Positions 42,753 through 50,608 are shown, counted from the stretch's first letter. The stretch: DNA of 64,000 nt from Collinsella aerofaciens (GCA_021639365.1 JAJXHK010000002.1:1-64000), one strand, 5' to 3'. The notes: generated from the letters alone by a model not told the origin. A program made the numbers and translations.

Positions 42753-42810
42753 AGCCCCTGACCTGCGATTCCACACAAAGGATGGGAAAGTTTACGCAGG
42801 CACAGGGGCT
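42753..42810. repeat. 58-bp inverted repeat between pyrF and mihF
   Basis: AGCCCCTGACCTGCG (42753-42767) is the reverse complement of CGCAGGCACAGGGGCT (42795-42810) apart from a two-base/one-base internal loop, giving about 14 pairs around a 27-base loop. The loop can pair a little inside (TTCC/GGAA). The minus-strand tail TTAACTTTGG is only weakly U-rich. It may end the pyr operon or be a structured RNA; no known class is recognised. Confidence 0.6.
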
Positions 42811-42855
42811 ATTTTGTGCTAATGAGACCCAAAAGTGGTGACTTAGGGGAATCTT

Positions 42856-43572
42856 TTACGCGACGTTTTCGACCAGCTCGGCGACGATGGCGTCAAAGGC
42901 GGCAACCGGATCGTCGGCACCGGTGATGGGACGGCCCACCACAATGTGGCTTGCGCCACGCTCGATAGCCTGGGAAGGCGTCGCCACGCGGGACTGGTCA
43001 CCAAGGGCGGAACCCACCGGACGCACACCCGGAGTCACGATCAGGGCATCAGGACCCAGCAGCTCACGCATGTCGTGAGCCTCCATCGGTGAGCACACGA
43101 TGCCATCGATGCCGTTGGCCTGAGCAAGCTTTGCCAAGCGGGCGGCCTCCTCGGCCACGGGCGACTCGACGCCGATCTCGCTCAAGGCATCCTGATTCAT
43201 GCTCGTGAGCACGGTGATGGCGACGAGCTTGGCGCGGTCCTCACGCGCCTCCTCGGCACCCTCGCGGCAGGCAGCGAGCATAGCACCCGAGCCCAGGCCG
43301 TGGACCGAAAGCAGGTCGGCACCGGCAAGCGAGGCCGAGCGGGCAGCGCCGCGCACCTGATGCGGAATGTCATGGAACTTAAGGTCGAGGAAGACCTTAA
43401 AGCCAAGGTCCTTAAAGGTCTTGACGATCTGGGGACCCTCAGCGTAATAGAGCGTCATGCCGACCTTGAGCCAGGCGGCATGGCCCGAAAGCTCGTGGGC
43501 GAGCTCGAGCGCGCGCTCACGGTCGCAGTCGAGGGCGACGATAACACGGTCGCGGGCATCATTCTCTAGCAT
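42856..43572 (-). CDS. pyrF: Orotidine 5'-phosphate decarboxylase
   Basis: A 238-residue TIM-barrel enzyme for the last step to UMP. The catalytic segment is FLDLKFHDIPHQV (D-x-K-x-x-D), with the N-terminal VIVALDCDRERAL and C-terminal VTPGVRPVGSALGDQSRVAT and HIVVGRPIT phosphate-binding loops. This is the PyrF type used by Gram-positive bacteria. It overlaps the end of pyrD by seven bases and is the last gene of the pyr operon. Confidence 0.97.
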   Translation of the reverse strand: MLENDARDRVIVALDCDRERALELAHELSGHAAWLKVGMTLYYAEGPQIVKTFKDLGFKVFLDLKFHDIPHQVRGAARSASLAGADLLSVHGLGSGAMLAACREGAEEAREDRAKLVAITVLTSMNQDALSEIGVESPVAEEAARLAKLAQANGIDGIVCSPMEAHDMRELLGPDALIVTPGVRPVGSALGDQSRVATPSQAIERGASHIVVGRPITGADDPVAAFDAIVAELVENVA

Positions 43573-44474
43573 TCGAAAGCACCCACCAGCTCGTTGATGT
43601 CCTTTACGCCCTGGGACTCGGCCCAGGCCTCGAGCTCATGCGCGATCTTAAGCGAAGCACACGGATCGACGAAGTTGGCCATGCCGACCGACACGCAGGT
43701 GGCGCCGGCCAGGATAAACTCAGCCGCATCCTCGCCAGTCATGACACCGCCGACACCGTTGATGGGGATATCGACGGCCTGGGCAACCTCCCAGACCATG
43801 CGCACGGCGATGTGGTGGCACAGCGGGCCCGAAAGGCCGCCCTTGGGCTTGGCCACGCGGGACTTGCGGGTATGGACGTCGATGGCCATGCCCTGGATGG
43901 AGTTGATGACCGAAAGGCCGTCGGCGCCGGCAGCCTCGAGGGCCTTGGCAATCTCGGCAACGTTGACCGGCGCCATCTTCACGAACAGCGGCTTATCGGT
44001 CACCTTGCGGCAGGCAGCCATAACGGAAGAGGCGCCCTCGGGCGTGGAGCCCATGGCGGCACCGCCGGCGGCGATATTAGGGCAGCTCACGTTGATCTCG
44101 TAGCCGGCAGACCAGGGGCACAGCTCGACATACATCTCGAGTGCGCGGACAAACTCGTCAACGGAGTGACCGGCAACCTGACAGATGACCTGGCAGCCGT
44201 CCTTGGACAGCTGTTCGAGCCACGGACCGGACTCGCGGGCAAAGGCGGCCACGCCGGGGTTCTGAAGACCCACGGAGTTGATCATACCGCCGGGAATCTC
44301 GGCCATGCGGGGCGCGGGATTGCCGGGCCAGGGCTCGGCAGCGCAACCCTTGGTGGTGATGGCGCCCAGCTGGGAAACATCAAAGAAGTTCTGGAACTGC
44401 CAACCGTAGCCAAAGGTACCGGCTGCGGTGTTAATGGGGTTCTGCATCTTGACGCCGCCGAAATCGACGGCCAT
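43566..44474 (-). CDS. pyrD: Dihydroorotate dehydrogenase B catalytic subunit
   Basis: A 302-residue FMN enzyme of class 1B. NPINTAAGTFGYG, KGCAAEPWPGNPAPRM, EINVSCPN and the catalytic-cysteine-bearing region, VNVAEIAKALEAAGADGLSV and NGVGGVMTGEDAAEFILAGA are visible. It works with the PyrK iron-sulfur flavoprotein to pass electrons to NAD+. ATG 44474 gives the normal N-terminus; GTG 44480 is close and possible. The much longer upstream frame lies inside pyrK and is an artefact. Confidence 0.96.
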   Translation of the reverse strand: MAVDFGGVKMQNPINTAAGTFGYGWQFQNFFDVSQLGAITTKGCAAEPWPGNPAPRMAEIPGGMINSVGLQNPGVAAFARESGPWLEQLSKDGCQVICQVAGHSVDEFVRALEMYVELCPWSAGYEINVSCPNIAAGGAAMGSTPEGASSVMAACRKVTDKPLFVKMAPVNVAEIAKALEAAGADGLSVINSIQGMAIDVHTRKSRVAKPKGGLSGPLCHHIAVRMVWEVAQAVDIPINGVGGVMTGEDAAEFILAGATCVSVGMANFVDPCASLKIAHELEAWAESQGVKDINELVGAFEC

Positions 44475-44488
44475 GTTCACGGTACCCA

Positions 44489-45280
44489 CTAGAAGACCAC
44501 CACCTTGGAAGCATCGAACACGGGGCCGCACATACAAGCACCCTTCATACCGTCGACCGTCTCGACATTGCAGGTGTTGCAGGCGCCAAAGCCACAGCTC
44601 ATCATGCGCTCGAGCGACACCTCGCAGTACACACCGGCCTCGGCGGCAGCGGCGGCGACCTTCTTCATCATGACGGCGGGGCCGCAGCTGGCGACGTAGT
44701 CGTAGCCGCCCTCTCCAAGCAGCTCGGCTGCCGGATCGGTGCAAAAACCGTGCGTGCCGAGCGAACCGTCGTCGGTGCACACGTTAACCGTGGCGCCCAG
44801 CGCACGGAACTCATCGACACCCACGACTTTGGAAGCGGTGCCAAAGCCCAGGCACACGTCCACATCAACACCCTGCTCGGCAAGCATGCCGGCAAGACAC
44901 AGCACAGGCGGAACGCCGATGCCACCGGCGACGAGCAGTGCCTTCCTGGTGCCCTCGGGTACCATCCAGCCACGGCCACCGGGGCCCAACAGGTTAGAGG
45001 TGGAGCCAGGGCCCATCTGGGACAAACGGCGGGTATCGTCGCCCACGACGGCGTACCACAGCTCGACGGTGCCGGCCTCGGCGTCGGCGCGATAGAAGCT
45101 CAGGGGCACGCGAAGCAGCGAGGAGGCATCGCCGGGCACGGCAATGTTCACAAACTGACCGGGCTTGAGCGCACTTGCAAGCTTGGGGGCCGAAATTACG
45201 AGCGAGAAGATGCCGTCGGCGATCTCCTGGTTCGAGACGACCTCGAAGTCGTGCATGCGTGCAGTGGAAGGTGTGGGCAT
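44489..45280 (-). CDS. pyrK: Dihydroorotate dehydrogenase B electron-transfer subunit
   Basis: A 263-residue FAD and 2Fe-2S protein. The FAD-binding motif is RVPLSFY, the NAD-binding part is LLVAGGIGVPPVL, and the 2Fe-2S cysteines are in CGFGACNTCNVETVDGMKGAC with the fourth cysteine at CMCGP. It moves electrons from PyrD to NAD+. ATG 45280 has GGAG about six bases upstream; MHDFEVV eight codons later is an alternative. A hairpin in the 92-base gap after pyrC may lower its expression. Confidence 0.95.
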   Translation of the reverse strand: MPTPSTARMHDFEVVSNQEIADGIFSLVISAPKLASALKPGQFVNIAVPGDASSLLRVPLSFYRADAEAGTVELWYAVVGDDTRRLSQMGPGSTSNLLGPGGRGWMVPEGTRKALLVAGGIGVPPVLCLAGMLAEQGVDVDVCLGFGTASKVVGVDEFRALGATVNVCTDDGSLGTHGFCTDPAAELLGEGGYDYVASCGPAVMMKKVAAAAAEAGVYCEVSLERMMSCGFGACNTCNVETVDGMKGACMCGPVFDASKVVVF

Positions 45281-45321
45281 AGACGCTCCAATCCCCCATG
45301 CGGTTGCATGGTTCAGGCGAA

Positions 45322-45352
45322 CAGAAAGCGCGGCACCGCAAGGGCGCCGCGC
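45322..45352 (-). terminator. Possible intra-operon terminator between pyrC and pyrK
   Basis: GCGCGGCGCC pairs with GGTGCCGCGC (ten pairs, one G-U; 45328-45337 and 45343-45352) around CTTGC, followed by TTTCTG. The stem is strong and the U-run poor, so partial termination or mRNA protection is more likely than a full stop. Confidence 0.5.
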
Positions 45353-45372
45353 ACAAAAGCGATAAGGCTATG

Positions 45373-46662
45373 CTAGCAGATGCAGCCGTCGGCAAGCGTC
45401 TGTTTACCGCCGACAAATACATCGGTGGCACGACCGGTGAGCGTGCGGCCGGCAAAACCGGAGTTCTCGGCGCGCGACTCGTAACCGTCCTCGCCAACCG
45501 TCCAGGTTGCGGAGGGGTCGAACACGGTCAGGTCGGCGACAGAGCCCGCCTTGACCTGAACCTGATCGAGGCCCAGAATCTCACGCGGCTTGATGGCCAT
45601 GAGCTCGACCATGCGGCTCACGCTCATCTTGCCCGTGTTGACCAGCTCAGTGAGCACGAGCGACAGCGAAGTCTCGAGGCCAATCATTCCAAAGGGCGCG
45701 AGCTCGAACTCGCGGGCCTTCTCCCACGGGGTGTGGGGAGCGTGGTCGGTAACGATAGCGTCGACGGTACCGTCGATGACACCCTGACGGATGGCCTCGG
45801 CATCCTCGTCGGTGCGCAGCGGCGGATTGACCTTGAGCGAGGTGTTGTAGGTCTCGTCCAGGTCGTTCTCGGTCAGGAACATGTGGTGCGGGGTGGCCTC
45901 GCAGGTCACCTGGACACCGGCAGCCTTACCGGCACGCACGAGCTCCAGGCCATGAGCGGTGGAGATGTGCTGGATGTGCAGCTTGGCACCGGTCAGCTTG
46001 GCAATCTCGATGTCGCGGGCAATCTGAAGCTCCTCGCCGGCGGCCGGCCAACCCTCGAGGGCCAGACGGGTCGAGACCTTGCCCTCGTTGATCTGGCCGT
46101 GGCCGACCAGATCCTCGTCCTGGCAGTGGCTCATAAAGACCTTGCCGAACATCTTGCCGTAGTCCATGCAGCGACGGAGCATGCCCGCGCCCTGCACGCC
46201 GCGACCATCGTCGGTGAAGGCGACGGCGCCGTGGGCGACCATATCGCCCATCTCGGACATGGCCTCGCCCTTAAGACCGCGGGTCATGGCGCCCGACGGA
46301 TAGACGCGGCAGTGGCCGACCTCGGCAGCGCGGGACTTGACGAACTCCACGACGGTGCCGTTATCGGTGACGGGATCGGTGTTGGGCATGGCGCACACGC
46401 CGGTGAAGCCGCCCTTGGCAGCAGCGCGGGTGCCGCTCTCGATGTCCTCTTTGACCTCGTAGCCAGGCTCGCGCAGATGCACGTGCATATCCACCAGGCC
46501 GGGGACGAGATACTTGCCGGAAAGGTCACGGACCTCGGCTCCCTCGGCGGCGAGGTTTTCGCCGACCTCGGCGATCTTGTCACCGTCGATCAGGACGTCG
46601 ACGACACCGTCAAGCTCGACGGACGGGTCGACGACGTGGGCATTCTTAAGAAGCAAGGCCAT
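45373..46662 (-). CDS. pyrC: Dihydroorotase
   Basis: A 429-residue class I amidohydrolase. The metal site is DMHVHLREPG, then HIQHISTAHGLELV, ATPHHMFLTENDL and the catalytic TDHAPHT. It cyclises carbamoyl aspartate. ATG 46662 has GGAGG eight bases upstream and overlaps the end of pyrB by 17 bases; longer frames lie in pyrB. Class I dihydroorotases often associate with aspartate transcarbamoylase, encoded next door. Confidence 0.97.
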   Translation of the reverse strand: MALLLKNAHVVDPSVELDGVVDVLIDGDKIAEVGENLAAEGAEVRDLSGKYLVPGLVDMHVHLREPGYEVKEDIESGTRAAAKGGFTGVCAMPNTDPVTDNGTVVEFVKSRAAEVGHCRVYPSGAMTRGLKGEAMSEMGDMVAHGAVAFTDDGRGVQGAGMLRRCMDYGKMFGKVFMSHCQDEDLVGHGQINEGKVSTRLALEGWPAAGEELQIARDIEIAKLTGAKLHIQHISTAHGLELVRAGKAAGVQVTCEATPHHMFLTENDLDETYNTSLKVNPPLRTDEDAEAIRQGVIDGTVDAIVTDHAPHTPWEKAREFELAPFGMIGLETSLSLVLTELVNTGKMSVSRMVELMAIKPREILGLDQVQVKAGSVADLTVFDPSATWTVGEDGYESRAENSGFAGRTLTGRATDVFVGGKQTLADGCIC

Positions 46663-47590
46663 TATCGGCACCTCCAAGCAGCAGATACAGGATAGCCATA
46701 CGCACGCAGATACCGGCGTAGACCTGCTCCAGGATGACGGAGCGTTGCGGGTGGTCAGCCATATAGGAGTCGAACTCGACGCCGCGGTTGATGGGGCCCG
46801 GGTGGCAGATGATCGCATCGGGCTTCATGAGCTTCTCGCGGTCCTTGGTCAGGCCGAAGAGCTTGTGGTACTCGCGAATCGTGGGGAACGGAGCGCCCTC
46901 GAGGCGCTCCTGCTGCACGCGCAGCATGTAGACGACGTCCAACTCGGGCAGGACGGAATCGAGGTCGCTCGTCACGTGGTCGCAACCCAGAACCTCGGGC
47001 GCCGGCGGCAGCAGCGTGCCGGGGGCGACGGCGTAGGTCTCGCAGCCCATGATCTTAAGGGCGGGGATCAGCGAGCCGCAGACGCGGGAGTGGGCGATAT
47101 CGCCGACGACGGCGACCTTCAGACCGTGGAAGTCACCCTTGTGCTCCCAGATGGTGTACAGGTCGAGCAGGGCCTGCGTGGGATGGTTGTGCTTGCCGTC
47201 ACCGGCGCAGATGACGCTCGCGGGCGAGTTCTGCGTGACGATGTAGGGAGCACCGGCGTGCTTATCGCGCACGACGATGCAGTCGATCTTGTAGGCGTTG
47301 AGGGTCTCGACGGTGTCGACGAGGCTCTCGCCTTTGACCGTAGAGGTCGAGGAGCCGCCAAAGTTGAGGCTGTCGGCCGAAAGACGCTTCTCGGCAAGCT
47401 CGAAGGAGCTGCGGGTGCGCGTCGAAGGCTCGTTGAACATGTTGACGATGGTCTTGCCCTTGAGCGTGGGGACCTTCTTGATCGCACGCTCGTTGACCTC
47501 AGAGAACGCCTTGGCGGTCTCGAGGATGAGCTTGATGTCCTCTTCGGAGTACTCGGTAATGTCGATCAGGTGCTTATGGTTGAACGCCAC
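46646..47590 (-). CDS. pyrB: Aspartate carbamoyltransferase catalytic subunit
   Basis: A 314-residue transcarbamoylase: carbamoyl phosphate site STRTRSSFELA, NHPTQALLDLYTI and CHPGPINRGVEFDS. No pyrI regulatory subunit follows, so control is by PyrR at the RNA level. The start is GTG at 47590 (AFNHKHLIDI) 11 bases after GGGAGG; a GTG four codons earlier overlaps that ribosome-binding site and would overlap pyrR. Either start gives a full-length enzyme. Confidence 0.96.
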   Translation of the reverse strand: MAFNHKHLIDITEYSEEDIKLILETAKAFSEVNERAIKKVPTLKGKTIVNMFNEPSTRTRSSFELAEKRLSADSLNFGGSSTSTVKGESLVDTVETLNAYKIDCIVVRDKHAGAPYIVTQNSPASVICAGDGKHNHPTQALLDLYTIWEHKGDFHGLKVAVVGDIAHSRVCGSLIPALKIMGCETYAVAPGTLLPPAPEVLGCDHVTSDLDSVLPELDVVYMLRVQQERLEGAPFPTIREYHKLFGLTKDREKLMKPDAIICHPGPINRGVEFDSYMADHPQRSVILEQVYAGICVRMAILYLLLGGADNGLAS

Positions 47591-47594
47591 GGTA

Positions 47595-48179
47595 CTACTC
47601 ACCTCCCAGCGGCGCGGAGCCCACGTGGGAACCCGGCGCGACGTCGTTAATCTCGACGGCGGTGTGGCCGTCGACTTCCTTCATATATAGGTGCACGTTC
47701 TCCTCATGCGACGAGGGAACGTTCTTGCCGACAAAGTCCGGCGAGATGGGGAGCTCACGGTGGCCACGGTCAACGAGAACTGCCAGCTCAACACGGCTCG
47801 GACGGCCCAGGTCCATAACGGCGTCCAGAGCGGCGCGGATGGTACGGCCCGTATACAGGATGTCGTCCACCAGCACGACGCGCTTGCCGTCGACGCTGAA
47901 GGGAATGTTGGTAGCGTGGATCGCGGGAGCGAAATTGGTCGCATAGTCATCGCGGTAGAAGCTGATGTCCAGGCTGCCGAGCGGAACGTCGACGCCCTCG
48001 ATCTCCTTGATCTCCTCGGCGAGCTTCTTTGCCAGAAGGTCGCCGCGCGTGACGATGCCGACCAGAGCGAGGTCTTCACAGCCCTCGTTGCGCTCGAGAA
48101 TCTCGTGCGCGATGCGGGTCATCGCTCGATTGACGGCGGTCTCGTCCATGATGACCGCCTTGGGGGAAGTCGTGCCCAT
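47595..48179 (-). CDS. pyrR: Pyrimidine operon attenuation protein / uracil phosphoribosyltransferase PyrR
   Basis: A 194-residue PyrR, first gene of the operon. The PRPP-binding motif is VVLVDDILYTGRTIRAALDA, the N-terminal DETAVNRAMTRIAHEILERN is typical, and RVELAVLVDRGHRELPI follows. PyrR with UMP binds an RNA hairpin in the leader and promotes termination; it also has weak UPRTase activity. ATG 48179 has AAGGAG four bases upstream. A terminator and a PyrR-type loop lie directly upstream (48219-48306). Confidence 0.97.
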   Translation of the reverse strand: MGTTSPKAVIMDETAVNRAMTRIAHEILERNEGCEDLALVGIVTRGDLLAKKLAEEIKEIEGVDVPLGSLDISFYRDDYATNFAPAIHATNIPFSVDGKRVVLVDDILYTGRTIRAALDAVMDLGRPSRVELAVLVDRGHRELPISPDFVGKNVPSSHEENVHLYMKEVDGHTAVEINDVAPGSHVGSAPLGGE

Positions 48180-48218
48180 CGATCTCCTTCCTCACATGTC
48201 TTGACTGCTGACACAGTC

Positions 48219-48259
48219 AAAAAAATAGATGCCCGACCGCTCAAAGCGGACCAGACACC
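48219..48259 (-). terminator. Attenuator terminator in the pyr leader
   Basis: GGTGTCTGGTCCGC pairs with GCGGTCGGGCATC (13 pairs with one bulged U and several G-U) around TTTGA and is followed by TATTTTTTT. It lies 40 bases before pyrR, so it acts on the leader rather than after a gene. Its 5' strand can be captured by an upstream antiterminator stem. Confidence 0.85.
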
Positions 48260-48260
48260 C

Positions 48261-48310
48261 ACAGGAAGGGCTGCTCTTTGGCAGCTATGTAATTCCATGT
48301 GGGTATCTCG
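48261..48310 (-). promoter_or_regulatory. PyrR-binding loop / antiterminator in the pyr leader
   Basis: The leader RNA contains GCTGC-CAAAGA-GCAGC, a hairpin with a six-base loop that agrees with the PyrR loop consensus CNGNGA at all but the third position. It sits on a lower GGAA/TTCC stem with a purine-rich bulge on one side. An outer stem GATACCCACA / TGTGGGTGTC uses the 5' strand of the terminator, so it can act as the antiterminator. UMP-PyrR binding would favour termination. Confidence 0.7.
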
Positions 48311-48560
48311 TACCCCTTTAATGGTCAAGGGATAGTGTAGCCAACCTTGAGCTTAATTGCGAGCATAAATACAGAGCAATCCGTAAACGGAGCCCTACGC
48401 TCAATAAACCTATATATATTTGTGGGACGAGCTTGAAAACGCACGCACGAGCTGGCATAATCCCCTCTGCTGCACGCAAATCGGATCTACGTCCAGGGCC
48501 GTAGCGTGGGCACTATCGCCATAAGAGGAATATCTCTGTGTAGATTACGCACAGGGAGCT
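48311..48560. other. Intergenic space between the pyr leader and the rpmB promoter
   Basis: About 250 bases between two divergent transcripts. The pyr promoter must lie at its left end (TTGACC at 48323-48328 on the minus strand is a candidate -35 box but lacks a good -10). The middle is A+T-richer than average, with a TATATATATTTG-like patch near 48411-48421. I see no gene or known RNA. Confidence 0.4.
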
Positions 48561-48567
48561 GCTTCTG

Positions 48568-48576
48568 TGCTATAGT
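48568..48576 (+). promoter_or_regulatory. Extended -10 promoter of rpmB
   Basis: TGCTATAGT is an extended -10 element (TATAGT at 48571-48576) 55 bases before the start codon; no good -35 box is visible. The same GTGCTATAGT sequence precedes rpsT. Confidence 0.65.
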
Positions 48577-48630
48577 TCAGGCTTGTTTGTTAACGCGACA
48601 TGTTCGTTTGTCGCCCAAGGAGGGTCAGTT

Positions 48631-48819
48631 ATGTCCAAAGTTTGCGAAGTTTGCGGTAAGCACCCCGTTGCCGGTCGCTCCATCAGCCACTCTCACCGCG
48701 TCACCAATCGTAAGTTCCGCCCCAACATCCAGCGCGTCTATGTTGTTGTCGATGGTCACCGTCGCAAGATGAACGTTTGCTCCACCTGCCTCAAGTCCGG
48801 CAAGGTTGCGCGCTCCTAA
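48631..48819 (+). CDS. rpmB: 50S ribosomal protein L28
   Basis: A 62-residue L28 with the usual GKHPVAGRSISHSHRVTNRK start and FRPNIQRVYV centre. It has two CxxC pairs (CEVC, CSTC), so it is the zinc-binding C+ form. ATG 48631 has AAGGAGG eight bases upstream; the longer frame begins before that site. It is a single-gene unit with its own promoter and terminator. Confidence 0.98.
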   Translation: MSKVCEVCGKHPVAGRSISHSHRVTNRKFRPNIQRVYVVVDGHRRKMNVCSTCLKSGKVARS

Positions 48820-48887
48820 ATAAGGTCTTACCAACAAGTACCTCGGACTCTCCGGGTCAAAGACCTCGCGTTCACATAGAACTTACC

Positions 48888-48921
48888 AAAGGCGTCCTCC
48901 CCCACGGAGGGCGCCTTTTTT
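48888..48921 (+). terminator. Rho-independent terminator of rpmB
   Basis: AAAGGCGTCCTCC pairs with GGAGGGCGCCTTT (13 pairs, one G-U) around CCCAC and ends in TTTTTT. REP-like palindromes begin two bases later. Confidence 0.93.
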
Positions 48922-48922
48922 G

Positions 48923-48982
48923 CACTCATTGGGGACAGGCTTACATGAGTGTTTTCACGCATTGGGGACAGACTTAGATGAG
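48923..48982. repeat. REP-like palindrome pair left of the RAYT transposase
   Basis: Two units separated by TTTT. Unit one (48923-48951, 29 bp) has arms CACTCAT / ATGAGTG around TGGGGACAGGCTTAC. Unit two (48956-48982) has the same centre TTGGGGACAGACTTA with weaker arms (CACGCAT / GATGAG). Both read in the opposite direction to the units right of the transposase and downstream of the ABC permease. Confidence 0.85.
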
Positions 48983-49045
48983 CCTTTCCCAAGCTTGCAG
49001 CGCACCGATGAACCCACGGCGCGCCGATCGGCCCTAATCCCCGCC

Positions 49046-49822
49046 TCACGCAGCCTCATTCCAGCCTGCAGTGGCCTTGGTCACGCTTGTAGCGCCGATA
49101 CCGGTGATACGGGCAATTTGCTTGACCGTGAGATGCGCCCGTCTGAGCCTCAGCAGACAGGCATCGCGTTCGTGCCGCGGCAGGGCCTTGAGCAGCGCAG
49201 GATCTATGCTCGGCAGGACTTCACGCGCAACGGAAAGGGCCTCCTCATCGGGGATCCGCCGGCGTGGAAGAACCTCCACTGACCAGATGCACCCGGCAAC
49301 TTCCTTAAGATGCTCGCAATAGCGACGGGAACCCCCGACAATATCGAGCATGGGAGCCGCATCGCAGATATCAAAGGGATCGTAGCCCAGCTGATATGCC
49401 TTGAAGCTTGACCAGCGGTACGCATCGAGCGAGTCGAGCGCGCCTTTCACAGGATTGAGATGGATATAATCGAGCAACTGGACCGCCTGCGTGTCCGACT
49501 CGACCGCGACCCGCGAATAGCGATTATCAAACAGATGGCCCGTTCTTCCGGTTTTCCCATTGAAATACTTGGCATAGGCCGTCAGCGCGCACTGCATTGC
49601 CTTTGAAAGGTTGTCATATGGATCATCAACCATCAAATGGAAGTGGTTGTCCATAAGGCACCAGGCCAACACCGCCACGTCATGGCACGCAAACCTGTCC
49701 GAGATGTCCGATAAGAAACGATACCGGTCGGAATCATCTTCAAAAATGATCTGTTTGGAGTTGCCGCGGTCAAAGACGTGGTAATAGCCGGTGAGCGAAA
49801 TTTCGCGGGCGCATCGGGGCAT
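49046..49822 (-). CDS. REP-associated tyrosine transposase (RAYT), Y1/HUH family
   Basis: A 258-residue protein of the IS200-like Y1 transposase superfamily, RAYT type. The N-terminus LTGYYHVFDRGNSKQIIF, the HUH motif WCLMDNHFHLMVDDP, the tyrosine helix region AMQCALTAYAKYFNGKTGRT followed by GHLFDNRYSR, and the C-terminal helix-turn-helix HLTVKQIARITGIGATSVT are all intact. RAYTs cut and join REP hairpins. ATG 49822 has GGAG five bases upstream. REP-like palindromes lie on both sides in inverted orientation, as expected for such a unit. Confidence 0.92.
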   Translation of the reverse strand: MPRCAREISLTGYYHVFDRGNSKQIIFEDDSDRYRFLSDISDRFACHDVAVLAWCLMDNHFHLMVDDPYDNLSKAMQCALTAYAKYFNGKTGRTGHLFDNRYSRVAVESDTQAVQLLDYIHLNPVKGALDSLDAYRWSSFKAYQLGYDPFDICDAAPMLDIVGGSRRYCEHLKEVAGCIWSVEVLPRRRIPDEEALSVAREVLPSIDPALLKALPRHERDACLLRLRRAHLTVKQIARITGIGATSVTKATAGWNEAA

Positions 49823-49950
49823 AGCCTCTCCTTTCAAAGCCGAACAGGCAACACCTAAAAGGAGAGAAGGAACGCGAAATGCTGAGCCTGTGACCTATTT
49901 ATAGCCAATCCGCACCAAAAACAGGCCCAGAACGGCAAAATTGCAAATCC

Positions 49951-50002
49951 ATGTCTGTCCCAAATGAGTGGAAACACTCATGTAAGTCTGTCCCCAATGA
50001 GT
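49951..50002. repeat. REP-like palindromes right of the RAYT transposase, overlapping the TetR 3' end
   Basis: A partial unit (49951-49970, ATGTCTGTCCCAAATGAGTG) and, after GAAA, a full unit (49975-50002) with arms ACTCAT / ATGAGT around GTAAGTCTGTCCCCA. The full unit overlaps the last eight codons and the stop of the TetR gene on the minus strand. Orientation is opposite to the left pair. Confidence 0.85.
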
Positions 50003-50586
50003 AGGCTGGCGGGGCTGACGTCTTTTGCGCCAACGATGATGCGGGCGAGCTGCTCGGGAGATTCGGTACCGCCACGTTCGAGCCAGAGATTGATGATCGT
50101 TAGCACGTGGCTAAGCGCGAGCTCGCGCGCGTAAACCAGGGGAAGCTCGTCATCGTCGCGCAGGGTGCAGTCCGAGCGCTCAAGCCCCTGGGCAAACAGG
50201 CCCTCGATGACCGACCTGAGCTTGGACGAAAACTCAGGATCTCCCCCGCGCCCCGCCACAGCGCGGACGAAATCGATGTCTTGCGCAACAAGCTCAAGCG
50301 CCGGCAGGAGCCTCTCATAGGGAAACAGGTCCCGGGGGTCATGAGGTTCGTCCCCCTCTTGCAGTAAAACCTGTTCAAGGCGCGCTATGAGTTCGTCCTC
50401 GAGCTTGGCCATCATGTCATATTTATCGGTAAAGTGCAGGTAGAATGTGCCGCGATTGATATGCGCACGACGAGTAACATCCGAGACCGTCAGCGAATCA
50501 AAGCCCTTCTCGGCAATCAACTCAACAAGGGCCTCCTTGATGCGGCGCCTCGTCTGACGAGTCCGCTCCGCGCGTTCTCCTGACAT
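49978..50586 (-). CDS. TetR-family repressor of the adjacent ABC transporter
   Basis: A 202-residue TetR regulator. The N-terminal DNA-binding domain is RRRIKEALVELIAEKGFDSL followed by TVSDVTRRAHINRGTFYLHF; the C-terminal ligand domain is not recognisable in detail. ATG 50586 has AGGAG six bases upstream. It faces the ABC genes across 124 bases that hold two copies of a 22-bp inverted sequence, probably its operators. The last residues (LLIGDRLT) and stop are encoded by a REP-like palindrome, so the original C-terminus may differ. Confidence 0.92.
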   Translation of the reverse strand: MSGERAERTRQTRRRIKEALVELIAEKGFDSLTVSDVTRRAHINRGTFYLHFTDKYDMMAKLEDELIARLEQVLLQEGDEPHDPRDLFPYERLLPALELVAQDIDFVRAVAGRGGDPEFSSKLRSVIEGLFAQGLERSDCTLRDDDELPLVYARELALSHVLTIINLWLERGGTESPEQLARIIVGAKDVSPASLLIGDRLT

Positions 50587-50608
50587 AGAAAACTCCTGTT
50601 CAAACACC

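Noticed and set aside
42753..42810. Cyclic-di-GMP or cobalamin riboswitch between mihF and pyrF
   Set aside because: A few stretches (AAAGGATGGG) recall such RNAs, but the conserved cores are missing and no fitting downstream gene exists.
43566..44780. A 404-residue form of PyrD with an Arg-rich N-terminal domain
   Set aside because: The first 102 residues lie in another frame of pyrK; the family start at 44474 explains the protein.
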